Position numbers and translations under genes: made by a program. From NCBI RefSeq assembly GCF_031312595.1, contig NZ_CP133592.1:1178001-1242000 (forward strand): a stretch of 64,000 nucleotides of DNA, given 5' to 3'. Positions 54,443-64,000 of this stretch are shown here, piece by piece (within the stretch, counting starts at the first letter, position 1; every line of letters starts with the position of its first letter). The stretch is from Methanolobus sediminis. GTDB lineage: Archaea > Halobacteriota > Methanosarcinia > Methanosarcinales > Methanosarcinaceae. The notes below the pieces were generated by a model. The model made no database searches, had not been told where the DNA came from, and worked only from the letters and a program-made list of their open reading frames with translations.

Positions 54443-55879
54443 TTGCATGAAAGAAGTAAACTCTTAGCTGACGAGAACATAGGCAAGCTCCTTTTCAAAT
54501 TATCCGCACCTGCCACAGTGGGAATGCTGGTACAGGCCCTGTACAACATTGTGGATACTGTTTTTGTAGGTCAGGCACTCGGTGAGAACAGCATCCAGGG
54601 AATTGCCGGAATATCCATTGCTTTCCCGATAATGATGTTGATCATGGCAATTTCACTGGCCATTGGCATTGGTGGAGCTTCCATGATATCACGTAGTCTT
54701 GGTGAGGGAAATCAGGATAGAGCAGAGAATGTGATGGGAAACGTACTGTCACTTGTCCTTATCATGAGCGCATTCATCATCATTGCAGGCAGCATTTACC
54801 TTACACCTCTTCTGAAATTATTTGGAGCAACGGACACGATTCTGCCATATGCCACTGAATATATGACCGTCATATTGCACGGGTCAGTGTTCTTCATGTT
54901 CGCACTTGCCATGAACAATGTCGTGCGTTCTGAAGGGAATGCCAAGGTTGCAATGTACACAATGCTTATCTCAGCTCTTGTAAATGTTATTCTTGATCCG
55001 TTATTCATTTTCAAATCCGGATACATTGAATTAAATTTCCTGGCAGACAAATTGGGAATCGTCATCCAGCCACTATATCTGCATGGTTTAGGACTTGGCG
55101 TAAAAGGTGCAGCCATTGCGACAATTATTGCACAGGCAACCGGAGCGATCTTTCTTATATGGTACTTTGCTTCCGGAAACTCCAGCCTTCGTTTCCATTT
55201 GAAGAATCTCAGACCAAGACTGGATATTGCTTTTGAAAGCATTTCCATAGGACTGGGACCTCTGGCAAGAAACGCATCCAGTAGTCTTGTAGTAATAGTA
55301 CTGAACAATATACTTCTGATATATGGCGGAGGAGATGTCTCTATTGCAATCTTTGGTGTTGTTAACCGCCTTTTTATGTTCACCTTCATGCCAATGTACG
55401 GTATCGTTCAGGGACTACAGCCCATTGTTGGTTTCAACTACGGTGCCAGGAACTTTTCAAGAGTTATGGAATCTGTGAAACTCTCCATGATGGTAACTAC
55501 TACTATGGCAGTTGTCGGTTTTATTGTGCTCCTTGCATTTCCGGGGCAGCTCTTTGGCATATTCACATCAGACGAGCAACTGATATCCTCGGGAGCATCT
55601 GCCACAAGAATAATGATACTTGCACTTCCGCTTGTGGGATTCCAGGTTGTTGGCTCATCACTTTACCAGGCCATTGGAAAAGCTTTACCATCTTTCATCC
55701 TTGCAATGAGCAGACAATTATTGTTCCTAATACCACTGGTTATAATCCTTCCACATTTCTTCCAGCTTACAGGTGTGTGGCTGGCGTTTCCACTATCAGA
55801 CAGCCTGTCATTCATGCTTACATTTGTGTTGGTGCTGAGAGAATTCAGGATTCTCACAAGGCTTGAAAATGGTTCCTGA
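54443..55879 (+). CDS. MATE family multidrug/Na+ efflux transporter
   Basis: About 479 residues, twelve TM helices in two homologous halves. [40 protein letters not shown] and the second-half [16 protein letters not shown] are MATE hallmarks (drug or metabolite export driven by H+ or Na+). TTG 54443 aligns with the family start ([16 protein letters not shown]) and has GGGAAGAAGG upstream; an in-frame TTG 54410 sits near the predicted transcript start from TATA GATAAATACA. Confidence 0.9.
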   Translation: MHERSKLLADENIGKLLFKLSAPATVGMLVQALYNIVDTVFVGQALGENSIQGIAGISIAFPIMMLIMAISLAIGIGGASMISRSLGEGNQDRAENVMGNVLSLVLIMSAFIIIAGSIYLTPLLKLFGATDTILPYATEYMTVILHGSVFFMFALAMNNVVRSEGNAKVAMYTMLISALVNVILDPLFIFKSGYIELNFLADKLGIVIQPLYLHGLGLGVKGAAIATIIAQATGAIFLIWYFASGNSSLRFHLKNLRPRLDIAFESISIGLGPLARNASSSLVVIVLNNILLIYGGGDVSIAIFGVVNRLFMFTFMPMYGIVQGLQPIVGFNYGARNFSRVMESVKLSMMVTTTMAVVGFIVLLAFPGQLFGIFTSDEQLISSGASATRIMILALPLVGFQVVGSSLYQAIGKALPSFILAMSRQLLFLIPLVIILPHFFQLTGVWLAFPLSDSLSFMLTFVLVLREFRILTRLENGS

Positions 55880-55926
55880 TTGACCGATACAATGCATTTA
55901 AAAGGCATCGGAACAATTCAGAATTC

Positions 55927-57474
55927 ATGTCATATGAGAATGGACCACTTTTACTTATGATACTTGACGGCTGGGGTTACACCACCGAAGAAAAAGGAAA
56001 TGCAGTAATGGATGCAAACACCCCGGTGCTTGATTCACTTGTGGAAAAATACCCATCATGCTTATTACAGGTTTCAGGTGAGGGCGTAGGATTACCTGAG
56101 GGACAGATGGGGAACTCAGAGGTAGGTCACCTGAACATCGGTGCTGGCAGAATAATCTACCAGGATCTCACACGCATTAATAAAGACATAAAAGAAGGTT
56201 CTTTTTTCAAAAACCAGGTCTTTCTTGAAGCCATGGAAAATGTGAAGAAGAAAAACTCAGCACTGCACCTTATGGGACTATTCTCATACGGAGGCGTGCA
56301 CAGTCACATGGACCACATGAGAGCACTTGTGGAAATGGCAAAGAATGAAGGTGTTGAAAGAGTTTACATTCACACATTCCTCGATGGCAGGGATGTGCCA
56401 CCCCAGACTGCGCTTGATGACATGAAAGCACATGAGGAATTCTGCAAAAGCACAGGCATTGCAAAAACTGCAACTGTAAGCGGCAGGTATTATGCAATGG
56501 ACCGTGACAAGCGCTGGGAGCGTATAAAACTGGCATACGATGCACTCACACTTGGTGAAGGTATCCTTGCAGAAGATGCTGTTTCAGCAGTGAGTCAGGC
56601 TTATGAGAGAGGCGAGAATGATGAATTTGTAAAGCCCACTGTCATAACAGATGCTGATGGTAAACCTGTGGCAACCGTAAAAGATGGAGATTCAGTAATC
56701 TTTTTCAATTTCCGTCCTGACAGGGCAAGACAGATGACTTATGCATTTGTGCACGATGATTTTGATGGTTTTGAGAGAAAGGTAAGGCCAAAAGTTCACT
56801 ATGTGTGCATGGCAGAATATGATGAGAAGCTGGATGTTCCAATTGCATTCCCACCGGAGACCATTACCAATACACTTGGAGAAGTCCTGAGCAAGAATCA
56901 CAAAAAACAGCTTCGTATAGCTGAGACTGAAAAGTATGCCCACGTTACATTCTTCTTCAACGGTGGTGTTGAAAAAGAAAATGAAGGAGAGGACAGATGT
57001 CTTGTATCTTCACCGGATGTAGCTACATATGACCTTAAACCTGAAATGAGCGCATATGAGGTCACTGAGCAACTTGTGGACAGGATACAGTCTGGAAAAT
57101 ATGACGCTATAATTCTCAATTTTGCCAACATGGATATGGTAGGTCACACAGGAATTGTGGATGCTGCGATCAAGGCGATCGAAGCTGTGGATAAGTGTGT
57201 TGGAAAAATTATCGATGCAATAATCGAAAAAGGCGGAGCTGCGCTTATAACAGCAGACCATGGCAATGCCGAGAAGATGATCGATTACCAAACCGGCAAG
57301 CCACACACTGCACACACATCTAATCCTGTAAGGTGTGTTCTTGTGAATGGTCCGGAAGGAGCAAAGTTGCATGATGGTAAGCTTTCCGATCTTGCACCAA
57401 CCATGCTTGAGATAATGAAAATAGAACAGCCTGTTGAGATGACAGGAGTTACACTTATCTCGAAAAACAATTGA
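55927..57474 (+). CDS. gpmI: 2,3-bisphosphoglycerate-independent phosphoglycerate mutase
   Basis: 515 residues, two-Mn alkaline-phosphatase-superfamily enzyme interconverting 3- and 2-phosphoglycerate in glycolysis/gluconeogenesis. ILDGWG (D14), catalytic Ser64 in [62 protein letters not shown] and ADHGNAEKM are all present. This is the bacterial-type GpmI, not the archaeal ApgM. 48 bp after the MATE gene. Confidence 0.97.
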   Translation: MSYENGPLLLMILDGWGYTTEEKGNAVMDANTPVLDSLVEKYPSCLLQVSGEGVGLPEGQMGNSEVGHLNIGAGRIIYQDLTRINKDIKEGSFFKNQVFLEAMENVKKKNSALHLMGLFSYGGVHSHMDHMRALVEMAKNEGVERVYIHTFLDGRDVPPQTALDDMKAHEEFCKSTGIAKTATVSGRYYAMDRDKRWERIKLAYDALTLGEGILAEDAVSAVSQAYERGENDEFVKPTVITDADGKPVATVKDGDSVIFFNFRPDRARQMTYAFVHDDFDGFERKVRPKVHYVCMAEYDEKLDVPIAFPPETITNTLGEVLSKNHKKQLRIAETEKYAHVTFFFNGGVEKENEGEDRCLVSSPDVATYDLKPEMSAYEVTEQLVDRIQSGKYDAIILNFANMDMVGHTGIVDAAIKAIEAVDKCVGKIIDAIIEKGGAALITADHGNAEKMIDYQTGKPHTAHTSNPVRCVLVNGPEGAKLHDGKLSDLAPTMLEIMKIEQPVEMTGVTLISKNN

Positions 57475-57514
57475 ATCTAAAAACTAAGCTAAAATTGTGT
57501 TCTAGAATTTAGAT

Positions 57515-58531
57515 CTAGAACCATTTGTCAAGGGTGCTCTGGCCGCTTCCGGAAGAAGCTTCGAGGCGTTCCAGAGCCTTTGTAACCCTGTCCTCTGAGA
57601 AATCATGTTCTCCGCAGAGAAATGATACTACCGCTGAGGAATCAGGCTTTTTCCATTTAAGAGAATAATCATCGGTTACCGGCGGGGATTTGAAAAACTC
57701 TTTGATTCCTTCAAGATTCTCGATTTCCAGACCTTTTTCCAGAAGGATGTTCTCTATGCTGCCATGTTCTTTTACTAGTTTGAGAGCTGTCTTTGGACCA
57801 ACACCCTCGATACCATCATTATAATCGGTACCTACACAAAGAGCAATATCGATAAGTTGTGACTGGTTAATTCCCATTTCATCCAGGTTTTCTTTAAGGT
57901 CAATGAGTTCAGGTTTGACATCCACGTAGATGTTCTTCTTTGGTAATTTTCTCTTACCTGAAACCGTCAGGTTCCTGACAACTTTAGGAGAACCGAAAAG
58001 CAGTGAATCGTAATCCTGTGATGCTATCCTGTCAGCATCTCCTTTTTTGACCATGTAAGCTGCCTGTGCTTCACCTTCTGAGGGGGCATCCACATAAGGA
58101 ATACCCATTGCACTCAGCAGTTTCTTTGAATCCTCAACAATTGTTGCATCAACCCTAGCAGATGCCTGGGCATATTTATATGCTTCTTCAGCAAGACCTT
58201 CTTCTTTAGCCAGTTCATAATTGGCTTTTGCTTTTTCACGTCTTTCAGTACGTTTCTGTATAGTCGATGATTTGAACTCAGGGGGCTTGCCATCGAAAAC
58301 AAAAACAGGTTTTACTCCGGCTTCAACTATGTTGGTCATCCTGTAAAGAATGCCGGACAGATGTGATGTGACATTTCCCTGAGAATCTTTCAGGGGAGTG
58401 CCATCTCTCTGCCGGATGATACTTAAGAATTGATAAAGTGTATTAAAGGCGTCTATCGCCACAACGTTTAAAGAAAGGTCAGATACTTCGATCGTGCTCC
58501 TTTTTAGGAGCTCTCCTATATCAACACCCAT
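57515..58531 (-). CDS. fen: flap endonuclease 1
   Basis: 338 residues. N domain [25 protein letters not shown] domain [29 protein letters not shown] (split acidic metal site); helix-hairpin-helix [18 protein letters not shown]-terminal PIP box QSTLDKWF for PCNA. Removes 5' flaps in Okazaki fragment maturation and repair. Normal length. Confidence 0.97.
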   Translation of the reverse strand: MGVDIGELLKRSTIEVSDLSLNVVAIDAFNTLYQFLSIIRQRDGTPLKDSQGNVTSHLSGILYRMTNIVEAGVKPVFVFDGKPPEFKSSTIQKRTERREKAKANYELAKEEGLAEEAYKYAQASARVDATIVEDSKKLLSAMGIPYVDAPSEGEAQAAYMVKKGDADRIASQDYDSLLFGSPKVVRNLTVSGKRKLPKKNIYVDVKPELIDLKENLDEMGINQSQLIDIALCVGTDYNDGIEGVGPKTALKLVKEHGSIENILLEKGLEIENLEGIKEFFKSPPVTDDYSLKWKKPDSSAVVSFLCGEHDFSEDRVTKALERLEASSGSGQSTLDKWF

Positions 58532-58563
58532 AAAGAATCGTAATATTTTGATTATTGAAACCT

Positions 58564-58878
58564 TCAGGCTTCAGTTGTTATGAATCCATTGCATTCAAGT
58601 CTTACATCGATTACAGAATCATCGTTTGCATCGATCTTTCCGACTTTAAGGATATTCCCTACCCTGTCAATTAAGTGTGTTTTAGTAATCTGTACCTGGT
58701 GGAGATCGTTAGAGTCTCTATTTTTGTGTACCACCACTAGACTATGTTGATCGGTCTCGTTCTTGCCTAACTTTGACATCATGTTCTTCACAAGTTGCTC
58801 AAAGTCAGAGTAGATAAGAATCTCAGAACATTTCCCGGCTTTTTTGATAATACCAATTGGTTCTAAATTAATGCGCAT
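58564..58878 (-). CDS. conserved archaeal protein of unknown function
   Basis: 104 residues, cytoplasmic. Starts [19 protein letters not shown] with [18 protein letters not shown] and [12 protein letters not shown] at the end; EPIGIIKK recalls the TrmO-type N-terminus but the rest does not fit. Lies 33 bp upstream of fen on the same strand. No confident family. Confidence 0.68.
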   Translation of the reverse strand: MRINLEPIGIIKKAGKCSEILIYSDFEQLVKNMMSKLGKNETDQHSLVVVHKNRDSNDLHQVQITKTHLIDRVGNILKVGKIDANDDSVIDVRLECNGFITTEA

Positions 58879-58980
58879 ATACGCACCTCTTATAGATAGA
58901 AAATAATTCTCATCAATCTACTACAATCTAGTTAATATGGTTTTCGGAGCTTTGAATGACATCATCATTATGATAACAAA

Positions 58981-59304
58981 TTACCTGTACCTTTTCCTAT
59001 CCATTGAGTCCATCACTTCATCCATCTTGATGAGAACCTCATTCATCCGTGAATCCAGGTTGTTTTCAACACTTTGAACATTGATCCTTAAAGAACGCTC
59101 TTTTGCTTCAAGCATATTATCGATCTTACGCAGACGCATATCTACCAAAAGGATCATAGCTGCCAGCGCACCAACCATTACCATTGCAGAAAGTATGATC
59201 AAAGCATTTGCAGAACTGTATTTGAATCTACCAAGCCATTCATATGTAAGTACAAAAGAAGACACAACCATTACAACTGAGAATAATATATCTCTGGTTT
59301 CCAT
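58981..59304 (-). CDS. two-TM protein with C-terminal coiled coil
   Basis: 107 residues. Two hydrophobic helices (about 7-24, 34-54), then a charged coiled coil (RKIDNMLEAKERSLRIN, SRMNEVLIKMDEVMDSM). Resembles small membrane-anchored coiled-coil proteins. Function unknown. Divergent from the presenilin-like gene. Confidence 0.65.
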   Translation of the reverse strand: METRDILFSVVMVVSSFVLTYEWLGRFKYSSANALIILSAMVMVGALAAMILLVDMRLRKIDNMLEAKERSLRINVQSVENNLDSRMNEVLIKMDEVMDSMDRKRYR

Positions 59305-59453
59305 TCTGTTCCCTCATTATTAATATGGGCTTTTTTGCTATTTATATTATTTAACTCTATTTTTTTAAAAGAGAATTACTTAAATACTGAACAGAGTATT
59401 TACTATACAGCATAATATATTATTCGCTTATTTATATATTGGGAGTTGCTGAG

Positions 59454-60389
59454 TTGAGTTCTGAAAAGACGGTAATCAAAGATTACGTTCCAATGCTTGT
59501 TATGGTGGGCATTATATTGTTAGTACAGATCACGGCACTGCTTCTGGCTGCGCCAATGAATGCAAATGACATGCAGGCTTTTGAAAACCCTGACTCAACT
59601 TCAAACGCCATTTACTACATAGGCGTTATTCTTGTATTTACCGGCTTTTTGCTGCTGGCTATCAAAAAGAATATGGAATGGATAATACAACTAGTAATTC
59701 TGCTTGCTGTCGGAGCCACCATGTATTATGTGTTCTACGCACTGCTTTCACTTGTTGACATATCTGTCATGACAAACAACATAGCTTCAGGTCTTGTAGC
59801 TGCCATACTCACAATACTGCTCTACAAATTCCCTGAATGGTATATCATCGATATAGTAGGACTTATCATTGGAGCGGGAGCCAGTGCAATATTTGGAATT
59901 TCGCTGTCTATCCTGCCGGTTATTGTGCTTCTTTCACTGCTTGCAGTCTATGACGCAATCTCTGTCTATAAGACAAAACACATGATAGACCTTGCAGAAG
60001 GCGTGATGGACCTTCACCTTCCAATTCTCTTTGTGATCCCAAAACATCTGAAGTACTCTTTCATTGAGGATTCACTCAAAAAGGAAGAAGGAAAGGAAAA
60101 GGAAGCATTCTTCATGGGACTTGGAGATGCCATAATGCCAACGATACTTGTTGTTTCAGCAAATGTGTTCCTTGTACAGAAAGCTCTTGAACAAAACATT
60201 ACAATCGCATCAATTGGATTCATATCCTATCCTGCTCTTGGTGCAATGGTAGGAACAGTAATAGGATTTATGGCCCTGAGCATACTGGTCATGAAGGGAA
60301 AACCACAGGCAGGCCTTCCATTCCTCAACAGCGGAGTAATATTAGGATATTTAGCAGGAGTGCTGCTCAGCGGAGCACCACTCTACTAA
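59454..60389 (+). CDS. presenilin/SPP-type A22 intramembrane aspartyl protease
   Basis: About 311 residues, nine TM helices. The catalytic aspartates lie in LLAVYDAISVY (YD, about 166) and FMGLGDAIMP (GLGD, about 225); QAGLPFLN near residue 287 replaces the eukaryotic PAL motif, as in archaeal presenilin homologues. Cleaves membrane helices, perhaps signal-peptide remnants. TTG 59454 follows GGGAG; an in-frame TTG 59439 is alternative. Confidence 0.92.
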   Translation: MSSEKTVIKDYVPMLVMVGIILLVQITALLLAAPMNANDMQAFENPDSTSNAIYYIGVILVFTGFLLLAIKKNMEWIIQLVILLAVGATMYYVFYALLSLVDISVMTNNIASGLVAAILTILLYKFPEWYIIDIVGLIIGAGASAIFGISLSILPVIVLLSLLAVYDAISVYKTKHMIDLAEGVMDLHLPILFVIPKHLKYSFIEDSLKKEEGKEKEAFFMGLGDAIMPTILVVSANVFLVQKALEQNITIASIGFISYPALGAMVGTVIGFMALSILVMKGKPQAGLPFLNSGVILGYLAGVLLSGAPLY

Positions 60390-60435
60390 TCTCTTTTTTA
60401 AAGTTCTTCAAGAAAAGAAGGATCTCCTCAATATT

Positions 60436-60462
60436 GTGTGGGTAAACTAAGTTTTCCCACAC
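60436..60462. terminator. inverted repeat between convergent genes
   Basis: GTGTGGG (60436-60442) and CCCACAC (60456-60462) are perfectly complementary with inner AAAC/GTTT extending the stem. It lies between the ends of the presenilin-like gene and the convergent AhpD-like gene, so it probably halts transcription from both sides. Confidence 0.55.
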
Positions 60463-60490
60463 GATGTTAAGAGAAACGAAAAGAAAAAAT

Positions 60491-60958
60491 TCAGTCTTCC
60501 TCAGGAAGCTCAGAATTAATATTACATATGGAACAATTCGCAGATGAAGCAACATCCTGTTTCTCATCAGCGAAAACATTATCTACAGAACGAGTACCTT
60601 CTGCAAGGACAGCTGCTGTTGACACACTGCTGGCTATGAGAACAGAATCGAATATCTCCTCTTTAGACACACCCAGCCTTTTTGCAACCCTTACATGGGT
60701 ATTCAGGCAATGCTCGCAGCGAAGTGCCGATGCTACTGCTATACTGATAAGTTCCACGGTCTTAGGGTCCATACGCTTGAATTCACGCATAACACTGTTC
60801 TCGTAGATCATTCTCGATATGAAAATTTCCGGCATATCCTTCATAAAATTAGTAATATAAGGAATTTCTCCATATCTTTTCTCGACATCTGCCAGAATTT
60901 CGTCTACAGCCTCCTTCGGCTCTTTGTCGAGAAGCTCTTTGATTTTTTCAAGTTCCAT
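60491..60958 (-). CDS. AhpD-like carboxymuconolactone decarboxylase family protein
   Basis: 155 residues. ALRCEHCLNTHVRVAKRLG holds the redox CxxC and His (C81, C84, H88) of AhpD/CMD peroxidase-type proteins, and a second CSIC near the C-terminus adds a possible extra disulfide or metal site. May act in peroxide or thiol redox. ATG 60958 follows GGGGT; a start 21 bp upstream is less likely. 36 bp after the mmp7 stop, possibly in the mmp operon. Confidence 0.88.
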   Translation of the reverse strand: MELEKIKELLDKEPKEAVDEILADVEKRYGEIPYITNFMKDMPEIFISRMIYENSVMREFKRMDPKTVELISIAVASALRCEHCLNTHVRVAKRLGVSKEEIFDSVLIASSVSTAAVLAEGTRSVDNVFADEKQDVASSANCSICNINSELPEED

Positions 60959-60994
60959 AGTAACCCCGAATAAGTTCAAACGTTTAATCGAGCT

Positions 60995-61933
60995 TTACGC
61001 TGTGAATCCAACCTCAGATTCACGTTTGATCTTGACCAATATATAATTTTTCATACGGGATTTTGTGATGGTCGCCATATCAGAAAGCCTTACACCTTCA
61101 TCAAATTCAAGATTCTCCACCCTTTCATGAAACACATCATACGGAAGTTTCACTCGCAGCCCGTCAAGCTGAAGAGTTACAGGCGCAGGTGAGAATACAT
61201 CAAATATCTCAGGGATCTGTTCATGTATCTCTTTCATTACCCTTGGCGGAAGTACTGCAAGTGGGTCCTTTGCAAGGTCCTCACGCATCTTCTCCACAAC
61301 TTCCACAACCTTCTCCAGCAAAACATCAAGCGAACTGAGCTCTCCGGGTTTTCTCATACGATGGGCAACCCTGCCGATACCGCCAACATAGAGATCGGCA
61401 CCAGCGACTTCTTCGGTCTTTATGTTAAGAGGGCCTCCTGCAACGATCTTCGGGACTGTCACACCTTCAAGAAGCTTTGGTTTCTTGTTCTTGATACAAT
61501 CAGCAAAAGTACCGAATGAGAATACAGCAAGATCATGCTCATTAATGAGCTTCCTCTCATAGTTATCAGAAAGTGATACTCTCCTACCCATACCTCTTGC
61601 AAGACCGATCATATTGGTGTTTGCACCACCTCTGCGCATGAATTCCGCTACATCACATGCCGAATGCGGAAGGTGATGGGATGCAAGAGTCGGAGAAACA
61701 ACAGCTATCTCTGTTCCGGTAAGGGGAGCGCGTTCCAGTTTGCCGAGAAGTTTCTTTCCAAGTTCCTCGATCAGATGGACATCCTCCCTTGGGATGAGCA
61801 TCACAAGGGTAACTTCAGTGGCTGCAGGAACTTTCTGAATGAGATAACCTCCGAGGTCTTCCAGGAGTTCAGTGATGAGTGTGTGCTGGTGAATTCCACC
61901 CACATAAATATAAGGTTCAAGAACTGCTGCCAT
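60995..61933 (-). CDS. mmp7: methanogenesis marker protein 7
   Basis: 312 residues. Starts MAAVLEPYIYVGGIHQHTLI; GLARGMGRRVSLSDNYERKL, VPKIVAGGPLNI and VGGIGRVAHRMRKPGEL are typical of Mmp7. Known from the literature as part of the methyl-coenzyme M reductase activation complex with McrC, Mmp3, Mmp17 and AtwA. ATG overlaps the mmp17 stop (TAATG) with GGAGGATGA as SD: translational coupling. Confidence 0.9.
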   Translation of the reverse strand: MAAVLEPYIYVGGIHQHTLITELLEDLGGYLIQKVPAATEVTLVMLIPREDVHLIEELGKKLLGKLERAPLTGTEIAVVSPTLASHHLPHSACDVAEFMRRGGANTNMIGLARGMGRRVSLSDNYERKLINEHDLAVFSFGTFADCIKNKKPKLLEGVTVPKIVAGGPLNIKTEEVAGADLYVGGIGRVAHRMRKPGELSSLDVLLEKVVEVVEKMREDLAKDPLAVLPPRVMKEIHEQIPEIFDVFSPAPVTLQLDGLRVKLPYDVFHERVENLEFDEGVRLSDMATITKSRMKNYILVKIKRESEVGFTA

Positions 61934-62529
61934 TATTCATCCTCCTGAAGTTCCTTTGCAATATCCTGCGCTTCCTGTATCCATTCTTTCTTGAGAATAT
62001 CCTCGGTTGCAGCGAAAACAAAAACATGCTTGTCCATTGAATGATAACGCACTCTGAAACCTTCCGGTGTTGCACGGATAGCCATTTCAACAAGTCTGGA
62101 CTGAAGAGTCTTCTGAGGGTCTGCAACAACAAGGTTCTTCAGGAATTCCACATCTTCATCCAGATCTTCCACGGTCATAATCAGGGTCTTTCTTTCAGGC
62201 TGGCGTACACCCGCACGTCCGTATTTTGCCCAGAGTTGTTCAAGTAATTGTGGAAGGTATTTTTCCTGTTCAATTGAAATAGTGACTTCCTTTGTAATAT
62301 GATTTGTAACATCAACACTGCCCATATCGGATACTTTGACTTTTGGCTGGCTGCCTCTGAGAATTATAGCCATGAGGAAAAGAGAGTCCTCGGGTCTAAC
62401 TCTCACTTTTATTCTTCCAATAGCAGCGCCAAGTACCAGTTCAGTGATAATGTCCGCAACTATGCTCTTGTAGGCATCGCCCTCTTCCGGTACCGTGGAC
62501 TCCACAACGAAAGTCTCAAGAGGTTCCAT
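61933..62529 (-). CDS. mmp17: methanogenesis marker protein 17
   Basis: 198 residues. MEPLETFVVESTVPEEGDAY, GRIKVRVRPEDSLFLM, MTVEDLDEDVEFLKNLV and FRVRYHSMDKHVFVFA mark Mmp17. Component of the MCR activase complex. ATG 62529 has GGAGGAG upstream; earlier starts overlap mmp15 by about 35 bp and are rejected. Confidence 0.9.
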   Translation of the reverse strand: MEPLETFVVESTVPEEGDAYKSIVADIITELVLGAAIGRIKVRVRPEDSLFLMAIILRGSQPKVKVSDMGSVDVTNHITKEVTISIEQEKYLPQLLEQLWAKYGRAGVRQPERKTLIMTVEDLDEDVEFLKNLVVADPQKTLQSRLVEMAIRATPEGFRVRYHSMDKHVFVFAATEDILKKEWIQEAQDIAKELQEDE

Positions 62530-62533
62530 AGAA

Positions 62534-63775
62534 TTACTCCTCCACGTATCCTGAGGCCAGTAAAGCACTTCCTACAGCACCGATAAGGTGGGAGTTCGGT
62601 GGTACGAGAACATTGATATGTAGCAGCTCACCAAGAGCCTTTGGAACTCCTTCGATCAGAGATGAACCTCCTACAAGGATAAGCGGTTCCTTTACATCGA
62701 CTTCCTGAAGCTGCTGTTCAAATATCTGCTCAACGACACTGTGACATGCCGCTGCTGCAACATCCTCAGGTGTTGAACCCTTTGCAAGTGAGTTTACAAG
62801 TGACTGGATACCGAAAACGATACAGTAACTGTTCATATCGACATTCTGTTCCATTCCTTTTACCGCAAGGGCACCAAGTTCTGTAATATCGACACCGAGC
62901 CTCTTTGCAGTCATATCAAGGAAACGACCTGATGCACCTGCACAGATACCTCCCATGGTAAACATGCCGGGAATTCCATCATCAACGGATATGGCTTTGT
63001 TGTCCATTCCACCGATATCAATTACAGTTGCATGACCTTTCTGTGTGTCAGCAAGATAAACGGCACCCTTTGAGTTGACAGTTATCTCTTCCTGGATAAG
63101 CTTGGCACCAAAGTATTCACCAATAAGGAAACGACCATAACCAGTAGTACCGATCGCCTGAATATCCTCCTGCTTGACACCGGCTTCTTCAAGTGCCTGA
63201 TTGAAAGCCTCTGTGGCGCTGTCAATTACCTTGATAGTAGGTACCCAGCCTGAACCAATGATCTCGTTGTCCCTCATGACAACAGCCTTGGTAGTTGTGG
63301 AACCGGAGTCAATACCTGCAGTCAGCCCACTCTGCTTTTCCCTTGCAAGCAGGTGTCTGCGTCTTGCGATAGTTGTGAGAGCTTCCATACGTGTCAGCAG
63401 TGTTGCTGCAGTTGTACGCTCTGTAAATGAATAACTGATAACCGGAAGCTCAGAATGCTTGTTGATGTAACGGCGGACCTCATTTCTGACAATCGCTGCC
63501 TCTGCACACCTGAAACATGATGTGATAAAAACACCGTCTACATCAGAGAGCCCTTCTACAACAGCCTTTGCCCTTGCCATCATCAGGCGAAGATCAGGGC
63601 TTGCTGCCTCAATACCGAAATCCTTGCCAATATCATCAAGAACATCAATCTCTATTTCAGGATAGACAAGTTTAGCGTTAACACTTGAAGCTACAGATTC
63701 CAGTTCCCCGTGAACACCTGCGTACTCGGAACCACATGATACAAGTGCCACTTTTACAACAGCTTCATCATTCAT
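62534..63775 (-). CDS. mmp15: methanogenesis marker protein 15 (BadF/BcrAD-type ATPase)
   Basis: 413 residues. N-terminal 140-residue region with [13 protein letters not shown] and SCFRCAEA, then an ASKHA/BcrAD ATPase domain: [60 protein letters not shown] and LVGGSS. Related to activators of 2-hydroxyacyl-CoA dehydratases, which use a bridging [4Fe-4S]; [11 protein letters not shown] holds the cluster Cys. ATG overlaps the mmp5 stop (ATGA). Confidence 0.92.
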   Translation of the reverse strand: MNDEAVVKVALVSCGSEYAGVHGELESVASSVNAKLVYPEIEIDVLDDIGKDFGIEAASPDLRLMMARAKAVVEGLSDVDGVFITSCFRCAEAAIVRNEVRRYINKHSELPVISYSFTERTTAATLLTRMEALTTIARRRHLLAREKQSGLTAGIDSGSTTTKAVVMRDNEIIGSGWVPTIKVIDSATEAFNQALEEAGVKQEDIQAIGTTGYGRFLIGEYFGAKLIQEEITVNSKGAVYLADTQKGHATVIDIGGMDNKAISVDDGIPGMFTMGGICAGASGRFLDMTAKRLGVDITELGALAVKGMEQNVDMNSYCIVFGIQSLVNSLAKGSTPEDVAAAACHSVVEQIFEQQLQEVDVKEPLILVGGSSLIEGVPKALGELLHINVLVPPNSHLIGAVGSALLASGYVEE

Positions 63776-64000
63776 TCTGTTGCCTCCTCTGATTCTCCTT
63801 TGACTTCATCAAGTGATTTCAAAAACTCTGCGATCTTGTAAACGAATTCCTGTCCTTCATCATCATCTTTTGGAAATTCCAGTTCAAGAAGTGGCATTTC
63901 ACGGCTTCTGATAAGATACTTGGTAAGTTCGTTTGTACGGGCACACCCCATGCAACCAAAGGCCATTGGAGATTCGCCCACAATGATACCGGCTTCCGCC
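63772..64000 (-). CDS. mmp5: methanogenesis marker protein 5 (5' end outside window)
   Basis: The open frame continues to the right edge, so the N-terminus is missing. Visible part: [19 protein letters not shown], then [17 protein letters not shown] and an acidic tail ending [17 protein letters not shown] is the conserved cysteine motif of Mmp5. It overlaps mmp15 by four bases, giving the order mmp5-15-17-7 known in methanogens. Confidence 0.88.
   Translation of the reverse strand, partial: AEAGIIVGESPMAFGCMGCARTNELTKYLIRSREMPLLELEFPKDDDEGQEFVYKIAEFLKSLDEVKGESEEATE

Noticed and set aside
1-64000. CRISPR arrays, insertion sequences, rRNA genes
   Set aside because: No regularly spaced short repeats, no transposase frames with terminal inverted repeats, and no rRNA-like sequence were found on either strand.

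Overview
The window comes from a euryarchaeal methanogen, most likely a cytochrome-containing member of the Methanosarcinales (Methanolobus/Methanococcoides/Methanomethylovorans-like). Reasons: a methanogenesis-marker operon (mmp5-15-17-7) at the right edge; FEN-1 with a PIP box, Mre11, presenilin-like protease and DRG GTPase; TATA-box promoters close to start codons; secreted proteins with methanogen S-layer, PKD, PGF-pre-PGF, PGF-CTERM and PEF-CTERM signatures; and c-type cytochromes. By eye the DNA is moderately AT-rich, apart from one GC-richer patch (about 26.2-28.7 kb).

Layout. 1-723: 3' part of mre11. 0.8-10.3 kb: two tandem, diverged copies of a six-gene cassette of pilin-like, N-glycosylation-sequon-rich surface proteins, each copy behind its own near-identical TATA box; no secretion ATPase or membrane platform gene is in view. 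10.4-15.1 kb: cyclophilin, then modABC molybdate transport behind a ModE-like palindrome, then a coiled-coil protein. 15.2-18.8 kb: a large secreted C1A peptidase/PKD/beta-helix protein. 19-25 kb: two tRNAs (Arg, Gln), ilvE, a moeA-PBP fusion, a DRG GTPase, very small genes and three candidate non-coding RNAs. 25.1-29.5 kb: PEF-CTERM protein, a GC-richer Cache lipoprotein plus cupin, a 57-aa gene and two degenerate ORFs.

29.7-42.4 kb is the most striking part: an apparent oxygen-respiration island. A single 949-residue polypeptide joins a complete CcoN (all heme b/b3 and CuB histidines and the helix tyrosine visible), a CcoO-type heme c domain and two further heme c domains. It is followed in the same direction by a CcoS-like protein, a two-TM protein and a P-type H+-ATPase. 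Divergent from it are two PGF-CTERM-anchored monoheme cytochromes c, a 36-aa single-TM protein, and a NorQ/NorD (CbbQ/CbbO-type) pair. A cbb3-type terminal oxidase in a methanogen is unexpected. My inference is that the island performs respiration, O2 detoxification or NO detoxification.

42.5-49.5 kb: a 2345-residue FG-GAP/PKD/S-layer protein containing an exact 254-bp internal repeat. 49.8-60.4 kb: mixed housekeeping and redox genes (MsrB, carboxymuconolactone-decarboxylase-like proteins, MATE exporter, GpmI, FEN-1, presenilin-like protease). 61-64 kb: the mmp operon tied to methyl-coenzyme M reductase activation. A recurring oddity is that at least two and perhaps three genes lack an ATG/GTG/TTG at the position indicated by Shine-Dalgarno sequence and paralogue alignment, and instead have ATA there.
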